NCBI RefSeq assembly: GCF_037975235.1
Contig: NZ_CP150241.1
Span: forward strand, 3,224,001 to 3,288,000
Source of the DNA: Paenibacillus sp. FSL R5-0341
GTDB lineage: Bacteria > Bacillota > Bacilli > Paenibacillales > Paenibacillaceae
Reading direction: 5' to 3'
Length of the DNA stretch: 64,000 nucleotides
In this document: in pieces, positions 9,090 to 18,520 of the stretch
Numbering within the stretch: position 1 is the first letter of the stretch
How the letters are laid out: every line of letters begins with the position of its first letter
Notes under the pieces: model-generated
What the model saw: the letters and a program-made list of their open reading frames with translations, nothing else
What the model was told of the DNA's origin: nothing
Database searches by the model: none
Made by a program: the position numbers and the translations under genes

Positions 9090-10060
9090 TGAACGAAGAA
9101 CAATTCAAACGAAACTACAAGAAAGCGGTGGATCATATGAAAACAAACGAGCAAATGAAAAAACGGGTAGAGCAATCTTTGAACACGCAGCATCAGGGAC
9201 CGAAACGCCAACGCAAACCATTATATATTGCAGCAAGTGTCGTTATCGCTGCCAGCATTGGGTTGGCTGCGCCAAGTGTATGGCAACAATTCAATGGACC
9301 AGCCACACCAACTCCTCAGGTGGCAGAGGTGACTCCAGGCGCATCGTTCGATCCGATTGTGATTCCGAAGATGGAGTTGCCGGATTCACAGGGTAAAGGC
9401 GCGATGGCTGATATGATGCAACTGGTTGTTTATGGAGGAAACGTCTATACACAGTCCCCAACTTTGCTTGAAGGCGCAAATGCACTCAATCTGCGTGGTG
9501 AAAAACTGGGTACCACAACTGGCGGCATCAATGAGCTGAGTGGTCAGGATAAATACACGGAGCTTGCTTCCAACATTGGTGAAGCAGACATCTATACGGT
9601 TAATGGCTACGATAAGGATTTCCGTATCATGTCTTACACCGAGATCGATGGTCAGGTGTATGCTCAACTATTTGACAAAAACAACGGAATCACCATCAGT
9701 AGCGGAGCCGACTTGATCGGAAAGCTTCATCTCGAAGGCAACATCGCTTCGGCGCAATGGGAGACGTTTGACAGCTGGAACAATGGATTGCAGCAGCTTC
9801 AGCCGTTAACAGCGGACGAATCGTTGGAAAGCTTCATCTCGGCGTTATCTGCTGCAAAACCGATCGCAACGAGCCCGGAGTTGGAAGAGAACCTCTACGG
9901 CAAGGAAGATCGCAAGATTATCTACCTCACGCTTGAAGATAAAACGCAGGTTCCACTGGTTCTGTTCGGTGAAGGTCTGGTACGTTACGGTAATGTTCCG
10001 GCATTCCTGGAAGTTGAAAAAGGCGTGTTTCAAACATTCTGGAACAGCCTGAGCGAGTAA
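9089..10060 (+). CDS. single-pass membrane protein, putative anti-sigma factor
   Basis: This 323-residue protein has a short charged N-terminal cytoplasmic part (residues 1-45), one membrane helix at about 46-65 (YIAASVVIAASIGLAA) and a large extracytoplasmic region with no motif I recognise. It is translationally coupled to the ECF sigma gene (TAATG overlap). Topology and linkage make it the probable anti-sigma factor that tethers the sigma. There is no zinc-finger HxxxCxxC signature, so it is not of the ZAS class. A strong terminator follows. Confidence 0.75.
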   Translation: MNEEQFKRNYKKAVDHMKTNEQMKKRVEQSLNTQHQGPKRQRKPLYIAASVVIAASIGLAAPSVWQQFNGPATPTPQVAEVTPGASFDPIVIPKMELPDSQGKGAMADMMQLVVYGGNVYTQSPTLLEGANALNLRGEKLGTTTGGINELSGQDKYTELASNIGEADIYTVNGYDKDFRIMSYTEIDGQVYAQLFDKNNGITISSGADLIGKLHLEGNIASAQWETFDSWNNGLQQLQPLTADESLESFISALSAAKPIATSPELEENLYGKEDRKIIYLTLEDKTQVPLVLFGEGLVRYGNVPAFLEVEKGVFQTFWNSLSE

Positions 10061-10098
10061 GGAAAACACAGCGATACGAGTGCAAGGAGTAGATGGAG

Positions 10099-10140
10099 AA
10101 GAGCGAACAGGGCATGAAAGTGCTTTGTTCGCTCTTTTTA
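10099..10140 (+). terminator. intrinsic terminator
   Basis: AAGAGCGAACA pairs with TGTTCGCTCTT and a T run follows. It closes the sigma/anti-sigma operon. Confidence 0.88.
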
Positions 10141-10188
10141 TACATAAAATTAGAATATCATATTAATCCATATACATTATAATAGGCA

Positions 10189-10264
10189 ATTGTAACTATT
10201 GTGTTGAGTAATCCACACATCTTGAAGATTTGCTCATTGTAACTGTCCTGTTTCTGTTTAAAAT
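10189..10264 (+). promoter_or_regulatory. candidate promoter with direct repeats before the tautomerase operon
   Basis: TTGTAA (10237-10242), a 16-bp spacer and TAAAAT (10259-10264) fit a sigma-A promoter about 55 bp upstream of the tautomerase start. The 9-mer ATTGTAACT occurs at 10189-10197 and again at 10236-10244, where it covers the -35 box. A regulator binding as tandem sites would block or activate this promoter. Confidence 0.45.
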
Positions 10265-10323
10265 AATGAAAGTAAGTTGATCAGTGATCTATATGAAAAT
10301 CCAAATAAAAGGAGACAACGCCA

Positions 10324-10563
10324 ATGCCAGTAATTACAGTTGAAGCAGCAAAATTGTCTAAAGAACAAAAAAGAAAGTTAGTACAAGAACTTACCGAATC
10401 AGCTTCAAATATCATGAACATACCTCAGCAAGCTTTTTTTGTATTTGTGAAGGAGAATGATACAGAGAACATAGGCGTTGCAGGACAGCTTATTGCAGAC
10501 AGACAGCAAATCGATTCGCTTAAAAGCGAGGAAAACAACACACAACAAGGAGACCGACTATAA
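10324..10563 (+). CDS. 4-oxalocrotonate tautomerase family protein
   Basis: This 79-residue protein starts MPVITVEAAKLS, so Pro1 is exposed after Met removal and acts as the catalytic base of the tautomerase superfamily. The core of about 60 residues is normal; the last roughly 15 residues are a polar extension. RBS AAAGGAG precedes the start. It is the first gene of an apparent operon: its stop overlaps the start of the next gene by one base. With a flavoprotein reductase and an aldo/keto reductase beside it, a role in handling reactive carbonyl or quinone compounds is likely (inferred). Confidence 0.85.
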   Translation: MPVITVEAAKLSKEQKRKLVQELTESASNIMNIPQQAFFVFVKENDTENIGVAGQLIADRQQIDSLKSEENNTQQGDRL

Positions 10564-11108
10564 TGAAAACACTCATTCTTGTATTTCACCCAAATTTGGC
10601 AACTTCTCGTGTGAACAAGCGATTGACCGAAGAAATGGAAAAGCAGTCCAACGTTACCGTTCATCGTCTATATGAGGCTTATCCTGATGAGAAAATTGAT
10701 GTAGCGGCCGAGCAACAATTGATGGAAGGACATGACCGCATTGTTTTGCAATTCCCTTTCTACTGGTACAGTAGCCCATCATTATTGAAAAAATGGCAGG
10801 ATACCGTCCTGACTTATGGTTGGGCTTATGGTAGCCAAGGAAATAACCTACATGGAAAAGAGCTTCTTGTTGCCGTTTCTGCTGGTGCCCCAAAAGAAAA
10901 CTATATGTCAGACGGGCACTTTAAATATTCGATTACAGAGCTGTTACGTCCATTCAAGGCAACCAGTAATATGATTGGAACTCGCTATCTTACACCATAC
11001 ATATTGACTGGCGTAATGCAACACCTGTCAGATGAGCAACTTGAGAAAAGTGCCGAGGATTACGTGACGTATGCGTTGAACCCAAAAGTTGAGCAGATAT
11101 CCAGCTAA
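10563..11108 (+). CDS. NAD(P)H-dependent flavoprotein oxidoreductase (KefF/YwrO-like quinone reductase)
   Basis: This 181-residue protein has a flavodoxin-like fold. The N-terminal strand LILVFHPNLATSRVNKRL binds FMN phosphate, and FPFYWYSSPSLLKKWQD with VLTYGWAYG is the hallmark of the NQO1/KefF/YwrO family. Such enzymes perform two-electron reduction of quinones and electrophiles with NAD(P)H. The start overlaps the tautomerase stop (TAATG), so the two are translationally coupled. The aldo/keto reductase gene follows after 30 bases. Confidence 0.9.
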   Translation: MKTLILVFHPNLATSRVNKRLTEEMEKQSNVTVHRLYEAYPDEKIDVAAEQQLMEGHDRIVLQFPFYWYSSPSLLKKWQDTVLTYGWAYGSQGNNLHGKELLVAVSAGAPKENYMSDGHFKYSITELLRPFKATSNMIGTRYLTPYILTGVMQHLSDEQLEKSAEDYVTYALNPKVEQISS

Positions 11109-11138
11109 TAAAAACTCATAGTAAGAAGGTGATCGTAA

Positions 11139-12104
11139 ATGAAGAGTGTTCGATTATCAAATAACACCAATGTACCACCGATTGCTTTGGGCACTTGGTC
11201 TTGGGGAACCGGCGAAGCTGGAGGAAATACCGTGTTCGGGAATCAGCTGACAGAAGCGGACCTCCAACCAGTCTTTGACGCAGCTATGAATGCCAGACTC
11301 TGGTTATGGGATACAGCAGCAGTATATGGAATGGGTTCCTCGGAGTCCATACTGGGGAGCTTTGCCAAACAACATGATGCAGTCTTGATTTCTACGAAGT
11401 TCACGCCACAAATTGCAGGCGATCACGATAACGCAATGGAGGAACTTTTAGAAGAAAGTTTAGAAAGACTTCATGTGGATCATGCAGATATCTACTGGAT
11501 ACATAATCCTGCAGATGTAAAAAGGTGGACCCCTCAACTAATTCCTTTAATGAAAAGTGGAAAGGTTCGTCATGTAGGAGTATCCAATCATAATTTGGAT
11601 GAAATCAAACTGGCAGCCAGTATATTGGCGGAGGAAGGCTTGCGAATATCAGCTGTGCAAAACCATTACAGCTTACTCTATCGCTCGTCTGAGAAAGCAG
11701 GAATTATTGATTACTGTACAGAGAATGATATTGTATTCTTCTCCTACATGGTACTGGAACAAGGAGCATTAACAGACAAATACAGTGCACAAAATCCTTT
11801 GCCTAGTGGTACAAGGAGAGGGGAAGCCTTTGGTCCTGATCGCCTTGCTAAGCTCGAAAGTTTGATTCACGTCATGAGAGAAATAGGTAGCAAGTACAGT
11901 GCCTCTGTTGCCCATATTGCAATGGCATGGGCTATTGCGAAGGGTACCGTTCCGATTATCGGTGTAACGAAAACGAGCCACGTCGAGGATGCTGTAAAAG
12001 CCATTGAAATTACTTTGACTACGGACGACATCACTAAACTGCAGATCGCAGCAGAAGAAACGGATGTCGAGGTTCCAGGCGAGTGGGAAAAAGCAATGCA
12101 CTAA
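11139..12104 (+). CDS. aldo/keto reductase
   Basis: This 321-residue TIM-barrel NADPH oxidoreductase shows the AKR tetrad: Asp and Tyr in WDTAAVYGMG, Lys in LISTKFTPQ, and His in YWIHNP. The C-terminal GVTKTSHVEDAV matches the NADP-binding segment. RBS AAGAAGGTGAT precedes the ATG. It is the third gene of the detoxification operon and ends at a long perfect hairpin shared with the convergent tetR gene. The substrate is probably a small aldehyde or ketone and is not determinable from sequence. Confidence 0.92.
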   Translation: MKSVRLSNNTNVPPIALGTWSWGTGEAGGNTVFGNQLTEADLQPVFDAAMNARLWLWDTAAVYGMGSSESILGSFAKQHDAVLISTKFTPQIAGDHDNAMEELLEESLERLHVDHADIYWIHNPADVKRWTPQLIPLMKSGKVRHVGVSNHNLDEIKLAASILAEEGLRISAVQNHYSLLYRSSEKAGIIDYCTENDIVFFSYMVLEQGALTDKYSAQNPLPSGTRRGEAFGPDRLAKLESLIHVMREIGSKYSASVAHIAMAWAIAKGTVPIIGVTKTSHVEDAVKAIEITLTTDDITKLQIAAEETDVEVPGEWEKAMH

Positions 12105-12117
12105 CTGAACTCTTATA

Positions 12118-12170
12118 AACAAATAACAAATCCTCATTTCCTAACAGAAATGAGGATTTGTTATTTGTTT
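12118..12170. terminator. bidirectional terminator with 23-bp stem
   Basis: AACAAATAACAAATCC...GGATTTGTTATTTGTT forms a perfect stem of about 23 bp with a 6-base loop between convergent genes. A and T runs on the outer ends allow termination on both strands. Confidence 0.85.
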
Positions 12171-12201
12171 GCTTCTGTTTGAATCCTGCAAGGTAAGGGA
12201 A

Positions 12202-12747
12202 TTAGAAGTTTCTATCTAACAATACCCCAGTCTGTTCTGCCATAACCCGAGGAGGTATGGACATTCCATTTTTGAACCACCATTCCACACTTCCAACTAC
12301 TGCGGCTGCAAGAAATTGAAGAATAACTTCGTCATCCATGCCCTTATTCTTTCCTTCGGTAGTATCAACCTCAATCTTATATTCCTCGACAATCAGATCA
12401 ATGAATCGGCTGTGAAAATAAGTGGCACTTTTCGTGTTTAACATGGTTGAGAAAAATAAGTGGTTTTTGGCAAAATATTCAAACCAAACATAGTTCCCTT
12501 CTTGAAAACTCATTTCGGATGCAGCGTGGCATAGATCACGGAGATTGCCAATATGCTCTTCGATAATTTTATCGAGTAGGTCATATTTATCCATATAGTG
12601 TAGATAAATCGTGCCTCGATTAACGTTTGCTCTATCTGAAATATCACGGATAGTAATTTCTTCGAAAATTTTTTCAGCCATCAACTCAAGTACTGCTTTC
12701 TTAATAGCGTCTTGAGATTTGATCACTCTTCGATCCAGTTTAACCAT
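12202..12747 (-). CDS. TetR family transcriptional regulator
   Basis: This 181-residue protein has an N-terminal HTH at about residues 12-55 (EITIRDISDRANVNRGTIYLHYMDKYDLLDKI). The C-terminal domain resembles the TetR_C_7/DhaS-like class found in many Firmicutes. It is divergent from the carboxymuconolactone decarboxylase-like gene across 350 bp and convergent with the AKR operon. Control of the divergent gene is the simplest reading. Confidence 0.9.
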   Translation of the reverse strand: MVKLDRRVIKSQDAIKKAVLELMAEKIFEEITIRDISDRANVNRGTIYLHYMDKYDLLDKIIEEHIGNLRDLCHAASEMSFQEGNYVWFEYFAKNHLFFSTMLNTKSATYFHSRFIDLIVEEYKIEVDTTEGKNKGMDDEVILQFLAAAVVGSVEWWFKNGMSIPPRVMAEQTGVLLDRNF

Positions 12748-13097
12748 TCAAAAACCTCCGTCTTAGACCCTAACATTGTATTATTCGAAAATCCTTTATC
12801 ATGAGATAACACTGTTTCAATGCTCGGTTTGTAGCATTATAAACACGGTTTGGTTAAATAATCAATATGCATATCATTCACTGTAAATGGCTTTCTTTAG
12901 CGTCAGCGGGAATCGAGAAACCTTTATTTCATTGATTATAATAGTCCTTTTATTCAAAACAGACCTCATTCAACAGTATTCATTTGATAGGATTAGGCAA
13001 TAAAATGATATGAATAGGATATAGTTTCTTTTCTCTTTCAATGTAAAATGAGTACACCTAGCTTTAACTAAAAAGAAACAGGAGGTTTGATAAATAT
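12748..13097. other. intergenic region between divergent tetR and CMD-like genes
   Basis: These 350 bp hold no supportable gene. I see the self-complementary ATATGCATAT at 12865-12874 and the inverted repeat AATGCT-N8-AGCATT around 12819-12838. Either could be an operator, but neither stands out strongly. No convincing -35/-10 pair can be assigned. Confidence 0.4.
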
Positions 13098-13853
13098 ATG
13101 AATCGAATTGACAAGAGTCAAGAAACATATAAAAAACTATTCGGCGATGGAGTTCCAGCGGCATATGCTACACATCCTGAATTTCAGGACATATTGAGTC
13201 GCTTCATATTTGGTGAAATTTTCGATCAAGGTGCCCTTGATGATAAACAACGCGAGCTTATTACCCTGGTCGTACTTACTACGAATCAAACGTTGCCTCA
13301 GCTCAAGGCACATGTTCGTGCCGCGCTAAATGTTGGACTGACACCTGTGGAGATCCAAGAAGCAATCTACCAATGTGCACCATACTTAGGATTCCCGAAA
13401 ACTTTAAATGCTATATCGGAAATGAATGAAGTTTTCGAAGAACAACATGTTGCACTGCCTCTTGAGAGTCAACAACGGGTTGAAGAAGATAACCGCCTTA
13501 ACAAAGGACTTGGTATCCAAAAAGAGATTTTTGGCGATATTATTGAGAAAAACCGGAAAAATGCCCCGTCAAATCAAAAGCATATACAGGACTACCTTTC
13601 AGCATTTTGCTTTGGTGACTTCTATACCCGTGGAGGTCTGGATCTCAAAACAAGAGAGCTACTTACTCTTTGCATACTAAGTGCACTTGGAGGTGCTGAT
13701 AGTCAAGTCAAAGCACATGTTCAGGGCAACATCAATGTCGGCAATGATAAAGAAACCATGATCACCGCTCTTACTCACTGCCTTCCCTATATGGGATTCC
13801 CTCGAACTCTTAATGCTTTAGGCTGCGTTAATGAAATCATTCCAGAGAAATAA
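13098..13853 (+). CDS. carboxymuconolactone decarboxylase family protein with two AhpD-like domains
   Basis: This 251-residue protein consists of two tandem CMD domains, about residues 20-105 and 150-245. Each has the all-helical signature: FIFGEIFDQGALDDKQRELITL...QLKAHVRAALNVG, then FCFGDFYTRGGLDLKTRELLTL...QVKAHVQGNINVG. The CxxC of peroxidase-active AhpD is absent, so a gamma-carboxymuconolactone decarboxylase-like or unknown activity is more likely than peroxidase. RBS ACAGGAGGTTTG precedes the start. It is divergent from a tetR gene and near the quinone/carbonyl detoxification operon, which suggests a related stress role (inferred). Confidence 0.88.
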   Translation: MNRIDKSQETYKKLFGDGVPAAYATHPEFQDILSRFIFGEIFDQGALDDKQRELITLVVLTTNQTLPQLKAHVRAALNVGLTPVEIQEAIYQCAPYLGFPKTLNAISEMNEVFEEQHVALPLESQQRVEEDNRLNKGLGIQKEIFGDIIEKNRKNAPSNQKHIQDYLSAFCFGDFYTRGGLDLKTRELLTLCILSALGGADSQVKAHVQGNINVGNDKETMITALTHCLPYMGFPRTLNALGCVNEIIPEK

Positions 13854-13881
13854 TCACCTTAATAGCGCTAATGATTACAGG

Positions 13882-13910
13882 CAGTTGATTATCCCAATCA
13901 ACTGTCTATT
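13882..13910 (+). terminator. weak intrinsic terminator
   Basis: CAGTTGATT and AATCAACTG form a perfect 9-bp stem with a 5-base loop, followed only by TCTATTTCT. It lies 28 bases after the CMD gene. Confidence 0.55.
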
Positions 13911-13986
13911 TCTGGTTAACAGGCAAATACAGCTAAGAAATTGATGCTTCAAGCAGACTTAAATGGAATGTAAACCAGGAGGAGTT

Positions 13987-14868
13987 ATGGAACTTAGAGT
14001 ACTTCGATATTTTTTGACAGTAGCTCGTGTAGAAAATATCACACATGCTGCAACGATCTTACATGTGACACAGCCTACGTTAAGCAGACAGTTGGCTGAT
14101 CTGGAAAAAAATTTAGAAACTCAATTGTTTATACGTGGGAAAAGTAAAATAACACTGACAGAAGCAGGCATGCTTTTACGTCAAAGAGCAGAAGAAATTC
14201 TCACACTTGCGGATAAAACAGAGAAAGAGTTTAAAGATCAGAATAATCTGGTTGGAGGAACCATATCGATCGGGAGTGTTGAATCATTAACGTCCAATGT
14301 TATTTTACAATTATTAAAAGACTTCAATATGGAGTATCCACAGGTTAAGTATCACATCTATAGTGGAACGGGGGATGACATAAAGGAGCGAATTGATAAA
14401 GGACTGCTCGATGTGGGCATTTTGTTAGAGCCCATTCACATTGAGAAATACGATTTCATCAGACTGCCCCAGAAGGAGCGCTGGGGAGTCCTTATGAAGA
14501 CCTCATCACCTCTTGCACAGAAAGAATATGTAACTTCAACCGATTTAGCCGGAGTGCCTCTGCTCATATCCAGCCGATCTGTCGTACAGAATGAGATTGC
14601 AAGCTGGTTTGCCGATGAATATGCACATCTAAACTTCGTTGCGACCTATAATTTAATATCTAATGTACTTAACCTCGTAGAGGAGGGGTTAGGGACGGCA
14701 ATCTGTATTGAGGGTGCGCTTGCAATGAAGCAGTCTGACACATTATGCTTTAGACCTTTTCATCCGGAACTTCAGTTTCCAACAGTGATTGTCTGGAAAA
14801 AACATAAGGTATTCAGTCAAACTGAGGTACGTTTTTTGGAACATATCAGGCATGCCTTTCAGGCATAA
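13987..14868 (+). CDS. LysR family transcriptional regulator
   Basis: This 293-residue regulator starts at ATG 13987 behind CCAGGAGGAG, giving the usual N-terminus MELRVLRYFLTVARVENITHAA; an ATG at 13963 is too far upstream. The winged HTH spans residues 1-60 (LHVTQPTLSRQLADLEKNLETQLFIRG) and a periplasmic-binding-like effector domain follows. It lies on the same strand as the upstream CMD gene and the downstream PTS operon and is separated from the PTS genes by a terminator-like hairpin. Its target is therefore not obvious from orientation. Confidence 0.9.
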   Translation: MELRVLRYFLTVARVENITHAATILHVTQPTLSRQLADLEKNLETQLFIRGKSKITLTEAGMLLRQRAEEILTLADKTEKEFKDQNNLVGGTISIGSVESLTSNVILQLLKDFNMEYPQVKYHIYSGTGDDIKERIDKGLLDVGILLEPIHIEKYDFIRLPQKERWGVLMKTSSPLAQKEYVTSTDLAGVPLLISSRSVVQNEIASWFADEYAHLNFVATYNLISNVLNLVEEGLGTAICIEGALAMKQSDTLCFRPFHPELQFPTVIVWKKHKVFSQTEVRFLEHIRHAFQA

Positions 14869-14896
14869 TAAAGTATAAATGATAGGTATTGGCTAT

Positions 14897-14970
14897 AGCT
14901 GTTTATCAGATGATATTTTAAAGGTGTAGTGAATGCAGCCTTTATGTATTACAGATAAATAGCTTTTTTG
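14897..14970 (+). terminator. terminator or attenuator in front of the beta-glucoside PTS operon
   Basis: AGCTGTTTATC (14897-14907) pairs with GATAAATAGCT (14954-14964), with one G-U pair, and TTTTT follows directly. An inner AAAGG...CCTTT hairpin fills the loop. It may simply end the LysR transcript. Because bglP-type operons are often controlled by antitermination, it could also be a leader attenuator. No BglG/LicT antiterminator gene is in the window. Confidence 0.55.
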
Positions 14971-14986
14971 TTGCATGGAAAGTTAT

Positions 14987-15000
14987 TTAAAGCGCTTTCG
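14987..15000 (+). promoter_or_regulatory. candidate cre site (CcpA)
   Basis: TTAAAGCGCTTTCG matches the catabolite-responsive element consensus TGWAARCGYTWNCW at 12 of 14 positions. It lies 45 bp before the PTS start codon, as expected for glucose repression of a beta-glucoside operon. Confidence 0.65.
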
Positions 15001-15044
15001 ATTTTATTCATTTAGGCGGCAACAACAAGAGGGGGCATTATGGG

Positions 15045-16934
15045 ATGAGCAAGAAATACGAGAAGTTGGCTCAAGATATTGTAGAGAAAGTGGGCGGTAG
15101 TGAGAATGTATCCACTCTGACTCACTGTATGACTAGGCTTAGATTTGCACTGAATGATACCAGTAAAGCAGATCAAAAAGCGCTTAAGTCGTTTGATGGC
15201 GTTATTGATGCGGTTGAGAGCGGCGGACAATTTCAAGTCGTTATCGGCACACATGTTGAAGACGTTTACAAAGAAGTGATCAAACAACTTAAACCTAACG
15301 CGAGTTCATCGGGTGAACCAACTCAAGCTAGAAAAATTAGTATTTTGGGGAAGCTAATCGATTTCGTCTCCGGAACATTTAGTCCGATTGTTCCTGCTAT
15401 TGCTGGTGCTGGAATGATCAAGGCACTACTCGCTCTGCTTATTTTGTTCAACTGGATTTCAAAAGATTCCCAAACCTACTATGTCGTAAGTCTTATGTCG
15501 GATGCCATTTTCTACTTTTTACCATTCTTGTTGGCATTTTCGGCTGCAAACAAATTAAAGTGCAGTCCCGTGTTAGCTCTCGTTTTAGCTGGTATTTTGC
15601 TCCATCCAAACTTGACGCAATTGCGTGTAGATGGAACTGACGTAAGTGTTTTTGGAATCCCGCTAACTCTTGTATCTTATAGTTCATCTGTAGTTCCAAT
15701 TCTCTTAATAGTTTGGTCACAATCATATATTGAATCTATGTTTAAAAGGATCATTCCGAATGCAGTAAAAGTTATTTTTGTTCCCATGTTCACTATTTTA
15801 GTGACGGGAATTCTGGCCTTAACCGTATTCGGACCACTGGGGTCATTTTTCGGAACGTATTTAGCGATGGGCTTTGAATTCTTGGGCGCACATGGTAGCT
15901 GGCTGGTTATTTTCCTGGTTGCAACCTTCTGGCCAATACTGGTTATGTTTGGACTACACCATAATATTGTTCCACTGTCCATTGCTCAAATCACCACATC
16001 AGGTTATGAGAATATCCTCGGTCCTGGAGCGATGATCAATTGTATAGGTCAAGGTGTTGCGGCATTAGTTGTAGGGATGAGAACCAGGGATAAAGCATTA
16101 AAACAAATTTCTACTTCCAGTGGGATCACAGCGTTGATGGGAATCACGGAACCAGCTCTTTACGGTGTAAATTTACCGAAGAGATACCCACTTGTCGCGG
16201 GTATGATTGGAGCTGCCAGTGGGGGACTCTTTGCAGGGCTAATGGATGTTTCCCGTTACGCAACAGGCGCTTCAGGAATCCCGGCGATTCCGCTGTACAT
16301 TGGTGAAAATATCTGGAATCTATATAATATTTTGATCGCCCTTGTGATAACAACTGTTGTAACTGCTGTGCTTACCTATTTGCTCAGTTTGAAATATGAA
16401 AAAGACGCACCTTCACAAAATATTGTTTCAAGTATGAATGAGGTGAGTAGTGTTGCGGATGAAGTCATTCCAATTAAAGATTCCGGTATTTCAACTCCAC
16501 TTAAAGGTCAACTCATTCAACTTCAGGATGTACAGGATGTCGCGTTTGCCTCAGAGGCAATGGGTAAAGGAATTGCTATTGAACCCAGCGAGGGGAAAGT
16601 CATTGCTCCATTTGATGGTATGATTGTGTCCCTATTTCCTAAGAAACATGCTATTGGACTATTATCCGATGAAGGAGTCGAAATTCTTATTCATGTCGGC
16701 TTAAATACAGTAAAGCTGAACGGAAAATATTTTGAGGCTTTCGTTGAAGAAGGTCAGAGAATCACGAAGGGACAGACTTTGCTGACATTTGATCTGGAAA
16801 AAATCAGAGAAGAAGGATATGTCACTCAAACGCCTGTTATTGTAACCAATACGTACAGTTACTCGGATGTGATTGCAGAGACAAGTCAAAAAAATATTGA
16901 TTTTAACAACACATTGTTGGTTGTCAAAGCTTAA
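15045..16934 (+). CDS. bglP: beta-glucoside-specific PTS permease, EIIBCA
   Basis: This 629-residue fusion imports and phosphorylates beta-glucosides. The IIB domain (residues 1-90) has the phospho-Cys at residue 28 (LTHCMTRLRF). The IIC domain (about 105-460) has the hydrophobic segments and GITEPALYGVNLP, the conserved substrate-site loop. The IIA domain (about 490-625) has the phospho-His near residue 550 (ILIHVGLNTVKL). The domain order and length match B. subtilis BglP. RBS AGAGGGGG precedes ATG 15045; an ATG six bases earlier runs into a stop. The 6-phospho-beta-glucosidase gene follows after 28 bases, so import and hydrolysis are one unit under a cre site. Confidence 0.95.
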   Translation: MSKKYEKLAQDIVEKVGGSENVSTLTHCMTRLRFALNDTSKADQKALKSFDGVIDAVESGGQFQVVIGTHVEDVYKEVIKQLKPNASSSGEPTQARKISILGKLIDFVSGTFSPIVPAIAGAGMIKALLALLILFNWISKDSQTYYVVSLMSDAIFYFLPFLLAFSAANKLKCSPVLALVLAGILLHPNLTQLRVDGTDVSVFGIPLTLVSYSSSVVPILLIVWSQSYIESMFKRIIPNAVKVIFVPMFTILVTGILALTVFGPLGSFFGTYLAMGFEFLGAHGSWLVIFLVATFWPILVMFGLHHNIVPLSIAQITTSGYENILGPGAMINCIGQGVAALVVGMRTRDKALKQISTSSGITALMGITEPALYGVNLPKRYPLVAGMIGAASGGLFAGLMDVSRYATGASGIPAIPLYIGENIWNLYNILIALVITTVVTAVLTYLLSLKYEKDAPSQNIVSSMNEVSSVADEVIPIKDSGISTPLKGQLIQLQDVQDVAFASEAMGKGIAIEPSEGKVIAPFDGMIVSLFPKKHAIGLLSDEGVEILIHVGLNTVKLNGKYFEAFVEEGQRITKGQTLLTFDLEKIREEGYVTQTPVIVTNTYSYSDVIAETSQKNIDFNNTLLVVKA

Positions 16935-16950
16935 TAAAACTACAAGTTAG

Positions 16951-18387
<1,437 letters not shown>

Positions 18388-18395
18388 TCGACTGA

Positions 18396-18440
18396 GCAGT
18401 AACGTATGAAGTCATCGACTTATGCGTTACTGCTTTATCC
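18396..18440 (+). terminator. intrinsic terminator
   Basis: GCAGTAACG...CGTTACTGC is the outer part of an imperfect stem that also pairs ATGAAGT with ACTTATG; TTTAT follows. It separates the bgl operon from the next transporter. Confidence 0.7.
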
Positions 18441-18520
18441 ATTTATCGCAGCATCGAGCGCTAAGTACTGGCCATATGGAGCAAATACAAACAGTAAAGG
18501 AGTTGGTTTTTATAATATCC

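Noticed and set aside
13098..13853. AhpD alkylhydroperoxidase activity
   Set aside because: Neither CMD domain has the CxxC pair required for peroxidase activity.
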